Shown: piece by piece, positions 33,743-42,532 of the stretch | Layout of the letters: every line of letters starts with the position of its first letter | How positions within the stretch are numbered: position 1 is the stretch's first letter | NCBI RefSeq assembly: GCF_020181035.1 | Contig: NZ_JAIQYY010000002.1 | Location: forward strand, 357,284-421,283 | Source: Streptomyces sp. CoH27 | Lineage (GTDB): Bacteria; Actinomycetota; Actinomycetes; Streptomycetales; Streptomycetaceae | Direction of reading: 5' to 3' | DNA length: 64,000 nucleotides | The notes under the pieces: generated by a model | Databases searched by the model: none | Seen by the model: only the letters and a program-made list of their open reading frames with translations | Told to the model about the DNA's origin: nothing | Made by a program: the position numbers and the translations under genes

Positions 33743-36130
33743 GTGAAGTGGTTCGGCAGGCGGCGCGAGGCGGCATCGGATGACCGCGAGGAGCTCGTCG
33801 CGGCGCTGCGGGCGGACAGCATGACGGCTGAGCTGATCGCCCGTCAGTTCGGCGCGGCGGAGGCCGCCGGACGCTACGCGGAACTGGTCGCGGAGGCGGA
33901 ACGCGTCCTGGGACCGCAGGACACCGATACCCTGGCACTGCGGCACCAACTGGCCCACTGGACCGGCGAGTCCGGACAACCGGAAGCCGCGGTGCGGCTG
34001 TTCGCACGGCTCATGGCCGACCGTGAGCGGATCCAGGGACCGGGCCATCCGGACACCGAACTGGCCCGGCATCAACTGGCCCACTGGCACGGCCGGTCGG
34101 GCCGGCCCGAGGAGGCCGTACGCCGCTACGAAGCCATGCGGCGGTCCGCCGAGCGGGAGAACCGCACCGAGACGGCGCTCACCCTGCTGTGCGAGGTGGG
34201 CTACTGGCAGCAGAAGAGCGGCGACAACGCGGCCGCGCTGCGCGCGTTCTCCCAGATGCTGCAGACCGCCCAGCAGGAGCTCGGCCCCGGCCACCAGCTC
34301 GTCGGCATCGCCCGTCAGCGCTACGCCGAGGTCGCCGGCGCACTGCCGTTCGGCAACGAGGGCGGCCACGACGGGCTGCAGGACCTCCTCGCGACGGCCG
34401 CCGCGGTCGAAGCCGCGGGAGACTTCCCGCGCGCGGGCCGGATGTACGGGCAGATGGCCGAACGGTCCGAGCAGCTCTACGGGGCGGACAGCTCCCAGGT
34501 CCTCTCCGCGCTTGTCGCGCAGGCGAAGGCGACGGTGCGGGCGGAGGACCACGAGACGGCTGTCGACTGTTTCGGGAAGGTGCTCGCGTGCATGGAGCTG
34601 CGGGGCGAGGGGCCCGGTTCGCCGGAGTACGACATCCTGTCCGGGCAGCGTGACGAGCTCGCCCGGATGGCCGGGCGCACGGTGCTGCGTATCGCGCAGC
34701 GGGCCGCGGCGGTGTTGGGTGAGGCGCTGCAGACCGCGCCGGAGACGGCCTGCGCCGTGCTGGCCCGCGAGGCCGGCACCTCCCACGCGACCTGGCTCGC
34801 CGTCGTGAACCCCGGTGCGGGCGAAGGGACATGGGCCGCATGGACGCCGGAGCACTGGGCGGCCGTGCTGCGGGACCTGACGGGGCGCGGCTATGAGGCG
34901 ACGGCCCTCTGCTTCGCCCGCGACGACCTGCGCCCGACACCCGAAGAGGCCCGCGTGTGCGAGCAGTTGGGGCTGCCGGGCCTCTATGTGTCCCGCCTGA
35001 GCGACGAGAACGTACGGCTCGGGGCATACGTCTTCCGGGACGGCGAACCGACGACGGCGCGGGTCGTCGTGGTGGAGGACGAGCCGGCGGGGACGGGTTC
35101 ACCGGGCGCGGGGAGGCGGGTGTCGGCGGGGGCGGCGGACGGCGGCCGGGTCGCGTTTCACGAGCAGGCCGCGGCCATCGGGACCTGGCGGGAGATGGAG
35201 CGGGCGCGGCGCCCCGCCGGGGCGGACGGGGCGGACCGGCCACCGGTCTTCGGCACGTACGAGGTGCTGGAGTGTGTCGGCGAGGGCGGCTTCGGGCGGG
35301 TCTACCTGTGCCAGGATCCCGACGGGCTGATGGTCGCGGTCAAGACGCTGCACGCGCATCTCGCGGCGGTTCCCGCGATCAAGCGGGGCTTCGCCGACGA
35401 GGTGCGGGCGGCGCAGCGGGTCGACGGGCGGTTCACCGTGCCGGTGATCGCTGCGGACACCGACGGTCCGGCCCCGTGGATGGCGGTGCCGTACGTGGCC
35501 GCCCCGTCCTTGCAGGAACTCGTGGAGCGGTGCGGCCGGCTGGAAACCGACCTGGTGCGCACCCTGGGGGCGGGCATCGCCGTCGCCCTGAGCGCCATCC
35601 ACGCCGAGGGCATCGTGCATCTCGATCTCAAGCCGGCCAACGTGTTGCTGACCGAGGACGGCCCGCGCGTCATCGACTTCGGAATCGCCCAGATCGAACG
35701 GCTCACCGAGCCACGGCGCGGCTTCGCCGGCACCTACGCGTACGCCTCCCCCGAGCAACTGCGCGAGGAGCGCACCTTCACACCCGCCAGCGATGTGTTC
35801 TCCCTGGGCACCGTCCTCGCCCGCCTGGCCCTGGGCCGCAGCCCCTGGGGCCGGGACACGCCGTCCGTGGTCGCCGGCATCCGGGCCGGCACACCCGATC
35901 TCGCCGGGCTGCCCGCAGACTTCGCGGAGGTGGTCCGGTGGTGCCTCCAGCCGGATCCGGGCCAGCGGCCGACGGCCGGTGACGTGGCCGAGGCGCTGGT
36001 TCCCGGAGCCGGTGACGGCAGGATCGGTCCGCCGCCACTGCCGGAGCAGGCGCGGGCTCTCGTCGCGGAGCACGCCACCGTACCCGCCACACGCCATGAC
36101 GAGACGCTCGCCCGCACCCGGCCCCGGTGA
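33743..36130 (+). CDS. TPR-domain protein with C-terminal Ser/Thr protein kinase
   Basis: A 795-residue protein, GTG start 33743. Residues about 30-300 are tetratricopeptide repeats of the NLR-associated kind (RVLGPQDTDTLALRHQLAHW; IQGPGHPDTELARHQLAHWH). Residues about 310-455 form an unrecognised domain. Residues about 500-755 are a Hanks-type kinase: G-loop GEGGFGRVY, VAVK, catalytic loop HLDLKPANVLL, DFG and ASPE. All catalytic residues are intact and there is no membrane segment, unlike PknB. TPR first and kinase last is an unusual order. Operators for a LacI protein sit upstream. It precedes the NLR-like locus by 183 bp on the same strand and may act with it. Confidence 0.9.
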   Translation: MKWFGRRREAASDDREELVAALRADSMTAELIARQFGAAEAAGRYAELVAEAERVLGPQDTDTLALRHQLAHWTGESGQPEAAVRLFARLMADRERIQGPGHPDTELARHQLAHWHGRSGRPEEAVRRYEAMRRSAERENRTETALTLLCEVGYWQQKSGDNAAALRAFSQMLQTAQQELGPGHQLVGIARQRYAEVAGALPFGNEGGHDGLQDLLATAAAVEAAGDFPRAGRMYGQMAERSEQLYGADSSQVLSALVAQAKATVRAEDHETAVDCFGKVLACMELRGEGPGSPEYDILSGQRDELARMAGRTVLRIAQRAAAVLGEALQTAPETACAVLAREAGTSHATWLAVVNPGAGEGTWAAWTPEHWAAVLRDLTGRGYEATALCFARDDLRPTPEEARVCEQLGLPGLYVSRLSDENVRLGAYVFRDGEPTTARVVVVEDEPAGTGSPGAGRRVSAGAADGGRVAFHEQAAAIGTWREMERARRPAGADGADRPPVFGTYEVLECVGEGGFGRVYLCQDPDGLMVAVKTLHAHLAAVPAIKRGFADEVRAAQRVDGRFTVPVIAADTDGPAPWMAVPYVAAPSLQELVERCGRLETDLVRTLGAGIAVALSAIHAEGIVHLDLKPANVLLTEDGPRVIDFGIAQIERLTEPRRGFAGTYAYASPEQLREERTFTPASDVFSLGTVLARLALGRSPWGRDTPSVVAGIRAGTPDLAGLPADFAEVVRWCLQPDPGQRPTAGDVAEALVPGAGDGRIGPPPLPEQARALVAEHATVPATRHDETLARTRPR

Positions 36131-36313
36131 CGCTCAAGCGCGGCCGGGCCTCTCGTTCCCGGTTCGGCAGCCGGGGTGAACACGGCTGCCCGTGCGTCAG
36201 TTTCGGCCACACACGTGCTGTCCGGGAGCCGATGCCACAGATCATCTCTTCTGCCGGCCGGCCCCTCCGCCTATCATCGCGGTCAGGTGTCCACAGGTGC
36301 GGGGGAATCGGTC

Positions 36314-36733
36314 ATGGATCCGGAGATGCTGGCGCAGACCGCGGGAACCACCGTCGTCGCGCTGATGGCGACCGACGCATGGCAGCGGACACGCGAAGGT
36401 GTGGTGGCGCTGTGGCGCCGGGTACGCCCGGTGCAGGCCGACGAGATCGGCACGGCACTGGAGGAGACCCGTGAGGAGATCCTCGTGGCGCGGCGCGAGG
36501 GTGACGCAGCGGGCGCCGAGGATCTGGAGCGGGACTGGCGCCGCAGGCTGAGGCGCCTGCTGGCCGCGGATCCGTCCGTCGCCCAGGAGCTTGAGGACGT
36601 GCTGGCCCAGGCACGCGCCTCTCTGCCCGAGGACCGGCGACCGCCCCTTCCCACCGTGCAGTTGCACGCGCACGCATCCGGGCACGCGCGGGTCTACCAG
36701 GCCGGGCGGGACCAGCACATCGTCGAGCGATGA
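36314..36733 (+). CDS. Small helical effector-like protein with C-terminal amyloid-signalling-type motif
   Basis: A 139-residue protein, ATG 36314 after GGGGGA. The N-terminal half is an amphipathic/hydrophobic helix bundle (TAGTTVVALMATDAWQRTR...) followed by charged helices. The extreme C-terminus is GHARVYQAGRDQHIVER. A closely similar stretch (GHGRVYQAAGDQIILE) opens the next protein. From established work on bacterial NLR-associated amyloid motifs (BASS, some RHIM-like), such paired motifs join an NLR to an adjacent effector, often a membrane-disrupting 'Bell' helical domain. This gene fits that pattern; the effector activity itself is inferred. It is coupled to the NLR gene by a 4-bp overlap (ATGA). 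Confidence 0.7.
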   Translation: MDPEMLAQTAGTTVVALMATDAWQRTREGVVALWRRVRPVQADEIGTALEETREEILVARREGDAAGAEDLERDWRRRLRRLLAADPSVAQELEDVLAQARASLPEDRRPPLPTVQLHAHASGHARVYQAGRDQHIVER

Positions 36734-39069
36734 CGGAACATCCGGGCGCCCCGCAGGCCGGTCATGTCCTGCGGGCCGTCACCGACGGGCACGGTCGGGT
36801 GTACCAGGCCGCAGGCGACCAGATCATCCTGGAATACACCGTCCAGCAGTCCGAACCCCCCGCTCCGGGAACCGGGTTGGGGTGGACGAGCCCCGAATCG
36901 GTCCGCACTCCCCTGGTCGCTCCCCTGAGTTCGCCCCTGCGTGACCGTCTCGATGTGCGAGAAGCGCTCCTGAAGGCCATCGGTGACCCGGCGGCGGCGC
37001 CGAACGGCCTGCACGTCGTGCACGGCATGCCGGGCAGCGGCAAGACGGCACTGGCCCAGACCGTGTTCGACGAGGCCGTGGCCGGCCAGGGGGTCGTCGG
37101 GCTGTGGGTCAACGCCGCCGACCGCTCGTCGTTCCGTTCCGGGATGCTGGCCGTGGCCCACGATCGCGGGGCCGCGCAGGCGGAGGTCGACGCCGCGCGG
37201 GAGGGCCGCCGTCCGGACGCGGATCTCGTCTGGCACTGTCTGGAGCGGTCGCCCGAGCCCTGGTTGCTCGTCCTGGACAACGCGGACGATCCCTCCGTGT
37301 TCCGGCACGGCGCGTGGCTGCGGTCCAGCAGCCGCGGCATCGTGCTGATCACCAGTCGGCTCCGGGACGCCGTCGAGTGGCGCCGGGCCGTCAGGCATCC
37401 ACTGGACGTTCTCGACCTCTCCTACGCCGTCGACGTGCTGCGGGACCTCGCGGTCAGCGCGGAGGACACCGCCAAGCTCAAGCTGCTGGCACGCCGGCTC
37501 GGCTGCCACCCGCTCGCGCTGTCGCTCGCCGGCGCCTACCTCGGCCGACAACTGCTGGAGCCGGTTTCCGTGGACGAATACCTGGGGCGCCTCGACGCCG
37601 ACCCGTCGCTGCTCGACCGCGGAGCGGCACCCGGGGAGCAGGAACTGCGCCGGCTGATCACCGGTACGTGGCAGATCTCCCTGGACACCCTGACCGAGCA
37701 GGGCATCCCCGAGGCGACGACGCTGCTCAGGCTGCTGTCGTGCTTCGCCGCGGCGCCGCTGCCCGTCGGGGTGCTCGCACCGGCCGGGCTCGACGCCACC
37801 GCGCTGCCGCACGCGCTTCCACCGCTCACCGGGGAGCGCGCCAACCTCGCCCTCGAACAGCTGACGGCACACTCCCTGGTCTCGCTCATCGACGCGTCCG
37901 CCGGGGCCGGCCGTGCCGCCGTACGCAGCGTGCAGGCGCACCCCCTCCTGCTGGAGACGGTCGCGTCCCGCATCCCGGTCGACCAGCGGGCGCCGCTGCT
38001 GGAATCCGCCGCCGGCCTGCTGCGCCGGCTGCTGTCCACGGACTCGGACCGGTACGTGGACCCGCACACCCTGCGCCTGTTCACGCCCCACGCCTCGGCC
38101 CTGCTCAGGCACGCCGCCGCACACCACGCCGAAGCCGCGACCGCATCGGCGCTCGCCGTCGTCCGCGCGCTGCGCGACCAGTCGTACGTGCGCGGCGACT
38201 ACGCCACGACGCGCACGCTCGCCGACGAGGCCGCCCGCGTCACCGCCGGCGAGGACTGCGCGGAGGCACTGGCCGACCGGCACGAGCGCGGCCGGGCGCT
38301 GGCCGCCCTCGGGCAGTTCGACGAGGCGATCGCGGTCCACCGGGCCACGCTGGAGGCCCGCGAGGGACTGCTCGGCCACGCGCACCCGGACACGCTCGAC
38401 AGTGCCCACGCCCTCGGCATCGCGCTGTACGGACTCGGGCGCTGGGCGGAGGACGAGCGGTACATGCGCCGGGCCGCCGAAGGGCGGGTCCGTGTCCTGG
38501 GTGCCACGCATCCGGACACCATCGACAGCCGGGGCCGGCTGGCCGAGGCGATCGGGCAGCAGCGACGCTGGGACGAGGCCCGCCGGCTGGCCGCCGAGAA
38601 CCTCGCGGTGAGCGAGCGGGCCCTCGGCGACGACCACCCGCACACCCTGCTGAGCCGCATCGCCCTCGCCTGGGTGCTCGCCGGCGTCGGCGCATGGGAG
38701 GAGGCCGCGGTCCACACCCGCGTCACGCTGGAGGGCAGCGCGCGGGTACTGGGCGTGGAGCACCCGCGGACGCTCGCCGCACGTCAGCGCCTGGCGGACG
38801 TCCTGTCCCACCTCGGCCAGTGGGACGAGGCCCTGGAAGCCGCGCAGACGGTGCGTGCCGTACGGCAACGGATCCTCGGCCCGGAACACCCCCACACGCT
38901 CTCCGTCGAGATCGTGCTGGCCCGGATCCTGCGGGGCACCGGACGCTCCGCAGCGGCACGGGAGTCGGCCGCGCGCACGCTGGACGTCTGCGTCCGCGTT
39001 CTGGGCGCCGATCACCCGGATACGCTGGCGTGCCGCAGAGAAGTCGAACAGGAGGACGACGAGTCGTGA
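36730..39069 (+). CDS. NLR-like STAND NTPase with TPR sensor and N-terminal amyloid-type motif
   Basis: A 779-residue protein. Residues about 17-35 hold the motif shared with the preceding protein. The NB-ARC-like NTPase follows: Walker A HGMPGSGKTAL (residues about 97-107), Walker B PWLLVLDNADD (177-187), and a sensor region SSRGIVLITSR. The winged-helix part contains GCHPLALSLAGAYL, the GxP-type motif of STAND NTPases. From about residue 500 there are at least six TPRs with the repeated H-PDTL pattern. STAND ATPases oligomerise when the repeat domain detects a trigger; here oligomers would seed aggregation of the upstream effector. Its stop overlaps the DUF397 GTG (GTGA). Confidence 0.9.
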   Translation: MTEHPGAPQAGHVLRAVTDGHGRVYQAAGDQIILEYTVQQSEPPAPGTGLGWTSPESVRTPLVAPLSSPLRDRLDVREALLKAIGDPAAAPNGLHVVHGMPGSGKTALAQTVFDEAVAGQGVVGLWVNAADRSSFRSGMLAVAHDRGAAQAEVDAAREGRRPDADLVWHCLERSPEPWLLVLDNADDPSVFRHGAWLRSSSRGIVLITSRLRDAVEWRRAVRHPLDVLDLSYAVDVLRDLAVSAEDTAKLKLLARRLGCHPLALSLAGAYLGRQLLEPVSVDEYLGRLDADPSLLDRGAAPGEQELRRLITGTWQISLDTLTEQGIPEATTLLRLLSCFAAAPLPVGVLAPAGLDATALPHALPPLTGERANLALEQLTAHSLVSLIDASAGAGRAAVRSVQAHPLLLETVASRIPVDQRAPLLESAAGLLRRLLSTDSDRYVDPHTLRLFTPHASALLRHAAAHHAEAATASALAVVRALRDQSYVRGDYATTRTLADEAARVTAGEDCAEALADRHERGRALAALGQFDEAIAVHRATLEAREGLLGHAHPDTLDSAHALGIALYGLGRWAEDERYMRRAAEGRVRVLGATHPDTIDSRGRLAEAIGQQRRWDEARRLAAENLAVSERALGDDHPHTLLSRIALAWVLAGVGAWEEAAVHTRVTLEGSARVLGVEHPRTLAARQRLADVLSHLGQWDEALEAAQTVRAVRQRILGPEHPHTLSVEIVLARILRGTGRSAAARESAARTLDVCVRVLGADHPDTLACRREVEQEDDES

Positions 39070-39259
39070 CCGAGCCGATACGCGTGTGGCGCAAGAGCAG
39101 CTACAGCGGTGCGGACAACGGGTGTGTGGAACTGCTGATCCCCCCCCGCCGCACAAAGCTCCGATTCGTGACTCGAAGCATCCCCTCGGGCCGGTGATCG
39201 ACTTCTCGGACCGCTCATGGGTGCCCTTCGTCCGGGCCGTGCTCCACGGTGAGCTGTAG
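39066..39259 (+). pseudogene. DUF397 protein gene with frameshift in a C8 run
   Basis: The 5' part encodes the DUF397 opening VWRKSSYSGADNGCVEL, from a GTG that overlaps the NLR stop. After a run of eight C (39140-39147) the rest of the domain, IRDSKHPLGPVIDFSD and WVPFVRAVLHGEL, continues in another frame to the stop at 39259. A ninth C would restore one 64-codon gene. As given, the frame ends at 39197 with an unrelated tail. The cause may be phase-variable slippage, a real mutation, or a homopolymer sequencing error. DUF397 proteins are small partners of XRE/WhiJ-type regulators; coupling to an NLR is unusual. Confidence 0.85.
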
Positions 39260-39336
39260 GGATCGCGACCAGGGTGGGGGGCCGCACGGCCGGGCCGGCT
39301 GCCGAGGGCCGGGAACAGGCCGCGTGACAGCCCTCA

Positions 39337-39366
39337 TTGACAAGGCGAATCCGTGCGAGTTGTCAT
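39337..39366 (+). promoter_or_regulatory. Candidate promoter with inverted repeat before the LAL regulator
   Basis: TTGACA at 39337-39342 matches the -35 consensus, with TGTCAT (39361-39366) 18 bp further as a weak -10. TGACAA (39338-39343) and TTGTCA (39360-39365) are also perfect inverted arms, so a repressor site may overlap the promoter. Confidence 0.5.
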
Positions 39367-39509
39367 GGACACATGATCCTGTGTCCTGAGGCCTGCCGCA
39401 CCCGCCGTACCGATGGTCCCGTCCTCGGTGCCGGGTGTGCCCCGGCACCGGACGGATCAGGCGCGACGGCCACGGGCGCCGCCCCCGGCGCGACGGACGG
39501 GCGGCCGCG

Positions 39510-42416
39510 GTGGGAGCGCGGTCGCTGACCGGGCGCCGCGAGCTGCTCGACGCCGCCCGGGCCGAACTGACGGCCCGTCCCGGAGTGCTCTTCCACGGTC
39601 CCCCGGGGATCGGCAAGTCCCTGCTCGTGGCAGCCCTTGTCGCGGCTGTGACGGCACATGCCCCGTCCGTCGGCACCGTGCTGCACTGCTCGCCCGCGCA
39701 GGAGGACGCCCGGCTCCCGTTCGCCGGGCTCGTCGACCTGTTCACGCGGGTGCCGGAGAGCGCCCTGGAGCTCCTCGCGCCCGAGCCCCGGGCAGCACTG
39801 AGGGCAGCCCTGCTGCGCGGCCCGGAACCGGCGGACGGGCGCGGCCGCCTCGCGGTGCGCGTCGCCGTCCTCGACGTGCTGCGCACGCTGGCCGCCACCG
39901 GCCCCGTCGTCCTGGTCCTCGACGGCCTGCAGTGGCTCGACGAGTTCACCGCCGAGGTGCTGGCCTTCGCCGTGCGCCGCCTCGACGGCCTGGACATACG
40001 GGTGGTGGCCGCCGAACGGGTGGCGGACGGTGAACAGCCCGAGCGGCTGCGCTGCTGCCCGCCGGGCACGACCGAACTTCCGGTGCCGCCGCTGGCGGAC
40101 GACGAGGTGGCCCGTCTCGTACGCGCCGGCATCGGTGCCGACCTGCCCCCAGGAGTGCTGCGGGCGATCCAGGACGCCGCGGCCGGAAACCCGTTGTACG
40201 CACTGGAGCTGGGGCGAGCGGTGGCCCTGCGCGGCCCGGAACGCAGGGTCTTCGGCCCGGCGTTGCCCGTGCCCCGGAGACTGCGCGCCCTGCTGCTGGA
40301 CGAGGCGCGCACGCTGCCGGAGACGGCGCGGCGCACCCTCCTGCTCGCGAGCGCCGCCGCCCGGCCCGACCTCACCCTGCTGCGTGCCGCCGGGCTCCCC
40401 GACCCCGCCGCCGACCTGGCGCAGGCCGAACGCCTCGGCGTGGCGACGACCGACGCCGGCGGAACCGTACGTTTCCGGCATCCGCTGGTCAGGGCCGCCG
40501 TCTATGCCGACGCAGCCGAGAACGACCGCCGGCAGGCACACGCGCTGCTGGCCCGCACGATCACCGAGCCTGTCGAACAGGCCCGCCACCTCGCTCACGC
40601 CCGCCCCCACGAGGACGAGGCCACCGCCCGCACCCTGCTGGCCGCGGCGGAGTCCGCGCGCCGCGACGGCGCGCTCGGCGCCGCCAGCGAACTGGCCGGG
40701 CTCGCCGCCCGCCGCACCCCCGGCGACCGGCCCGCGGACCGGGCCGACCGGCTGCTGGCCGCGGCGGAGTACGCGTGCGACGCCGGGCAGCTTCAGGAGG
40801 CGGCCGAGGCCGCCGAGACGGTCCTCGCCGCGTCGAGCTCGGCACGCCGGCGGGTGCGGGCCCGGCTGGTGCTGCTGCGGGGCGCCGGGCAGGCCCTGGA
40901 GGGTGCCGGCGCGCTGATCCAGGAGGGCCTGCGCGACGCCGCCGGCGATCCGGAGGCCGAGGCCTGGCTGCATCACTGGGCGGCCGTACGCGGCCTGCTG
41001 TGCGGGGAGTTGACGGAGGCGGCCCGGCATGCCCGGCGCGCCGCCCGGCAGGCGGCCGTGGCGGGCGACACGGAGACCCGGATCGGGGCGCTCGCCACGC
41101 TCGCCCGGGTGCGGTCCCTGGCCGGCGATCCCGTCGCCGCGGACATCGCGCTGAAGGAGGCGCTCACCCTGGCGGGGGGCGCGGACGGCGGTCCGCAGAG
41201 CTGGCGGCTGATCCGGATGCGGGCGATCCTCGCCCTGGACTCCGACCGGGTACCCGAGGCCCGGGAGCAGGTCGTCGAACTCCTCGCCCGGATCAGGGAG
41301 TTCGCCGGCGTCGAGGAGGTCATGGCGACGCTGGTGTCACTGACCCGCATCCAGGTGCGGGCCGGGCACTGCCGCGAGGCACTGCACACCGCGGCGCGCT
41401 GCTCACGCGCCATGCCCCAGGCGGCACCCGCGCTGTACGCGGCCGCGCTGGCGGCCACCGCGGGCGGCACGGCGGAGGAGGCCCGGCGCCTGGCCGAACA
41501 GGCGGTACGCGCCTCGGAAGCCGATGGCGACCGGCTGTTCCTGCTGCGTGCGCTGGCCGTGCGCGGGCAGGCCGGACTGCTCACCGGCGACCCACGGGAG
41601 GCCGCGAGCGCGGTCGAGGCGCTGCAACGCGTCAGAGAACTCGGGACCGCCATGTGTGCCGCCGACCCGCCCTTGCTGCACTGGTACGGCGACCTGGCCG
41701 AAGCCCTCGTCCTGCTGGGCGAGACCGACGAGGCCGAGTCCGTCGTCCGCGAGGCCTGCGCTCGTACGGCCGGTGACACACCCGGCAGCGTACTGGCGGC
41801 TCTGGAGCGGGCGGAGGGGCTTCGGGAGGCGGGGACCGGCCGGGCCAGGGAGGGGGCGGCGCGGCTGCGCGGCGCCGTGGACCGGCTGCGTCAACTCCCG
41901 TTGCCCGTCGAGCTGGTGCGCACCCTGATCGCGCTCGGCGCGGTCGAGCGCCGCTCACGCCGCAGAAGCGCGGCCCGCGCGGTGCTCGGCGAGGCGCTGG
42001 AGACCGCCACGCGGATCGGCGCCGCCCCGCTGGCGGCGCGGGCCAGGGACGAGCTGTCGCGGCTGGACGCCGTAGACCGCAGCGGTGAGGCGGGCGCGGG
42101 CGGAACCGGACTCACCCCCACCGAGGCCAGGATCGCCGAGCTGGTCGGGGGCGGGGCCACCAACCGGGAAGTCGCCGCGAAGCTGTTCATCAGCGTCAAG
42201 ACGGTGGAGGGGACCCTGTCGCGGGTCTACCGCAAGGTCGGGGTCCGCTCGCGCACCGCACTCGCCCATGCGATGGCGGTCGCCGTCATCGCCTCCGGGA
42301 CGGCCGTCGAATCCCGCGACGACGGCCAGGCGGACGTCCCGGCACAGGCCGTGACGGTGAGCCGGCCCAGCCCCACCCGGACCCCGCCGAGCTCTCGACA
42401 CACGCCGTTGACGTGA
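39510..42416 (+). CDS. LAL-type LuxR-family regulator (AAA ATPase, large)
   Basis: About 968 residues. The start is uncertain: GTG 39510 is placed just before the conserved SLTGRRELLDAARAEL, GTG 39435 is possible, and neither has a good ribosome-binding site. The N-terminal ATPase has Walker A HGPPGIGKSLL and Walker B VVLVLDGLQWLDE. A long helical/TPR-like middle follows. A LuxR helix-turn-helix (LTPTEARIAELVGGGATNRE, SVKTVEGTLSRVYRKVGV) lies at about 868-918. A 50-residue tail trails it. LAL proteins are pathway activators, often of secondary metabolism or sugar use. No cognate cluster is obvious; the downstream protease gene on the same strand is the nearest candidate target. Confidence 0.9.
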   Translation: MGARSLTGRRELLDAARAELTARPGVLFHGPPGIGKSLLVAALVAAVTAHAPSVGTVLHCSPAQEDARLPFAGLVDLFTRVPESALELLAPEPRAALRAALLRGPEPADGRGRLAVRVAVLDVLRTLAATGPVVLVLDGLQWLDEFTAEVLAFAVRRLDGLDIRVVAAERVADGEQPERLRCCPPGTTELPVPPLADDEVARLVRAGIGADLPPGVLRAIQDAAAGNPLYALELGRAVALRGPERRVFGPALPVPRRLRALLLDEARTLPETARRTLLLASAAARPDLTLLRAAGLPDPAADLAQAERLGVATTDAGGTVRFRHPLVRAAVYADAAENDRRQAHALLARTITEPVEQARHLAHARPHEDEATARTLLAAAESARRDGALGAASELAGLAARRTPGDRPADRADRLLAAAEYACDAGQLQEAAEAAETVLAASSSARRRVRARLVLLRGAGQALEGAGALIQEGLRDAAGDPEAEAWLHHWAAVRGLLCGELTEAARHARRAARQAAVAGDTETRIGALATLARVRSLAGDPVAADIALKEALTLAGGADGGPQSWRLIRMRAILALDSDRVPEAREQVVELLARIREFAGVEEVMATLVSLTRIQVRAGHCREALHTAARCSRAMPQAAPALYAAALAATAGGTAEEARRLAEQAVRASEADGDRLFLLRALAVRGQAGLLTGDPREAASAVEALQRVRELGTAMCAADPPLLHWYGDLAEALVLLGETDEAESVVREACARTAGDTPGSVLAALERAEGLREAGTGRAREGAARLRGAVDRLRQLPLPVELVRTLIALGAVERRSRRRSAARAVLGEALETATRIGAAPLAARARDELSRLDAVDRSGEAGAGGTGLTPTEARIAELVGGGATNREVAAKLFISVKTVEGTLSRVYRKVGVRSRTALAHAMAVAVIASGTAVESRDDGQADVPAQAVTVSRPSPTRTPPSSRHTPLT

Positions 42417-42532
42417 CATCGGCTGTTAACACGTGACACAAGGGTTCCCCCGCTTATGGGGAGGGGGCCGGGGTTTCTACGGTGAAGCCGTTCCGCTTCC
42501 GGAACAACTCCCCCACTCCCCGGAGGACTTCA

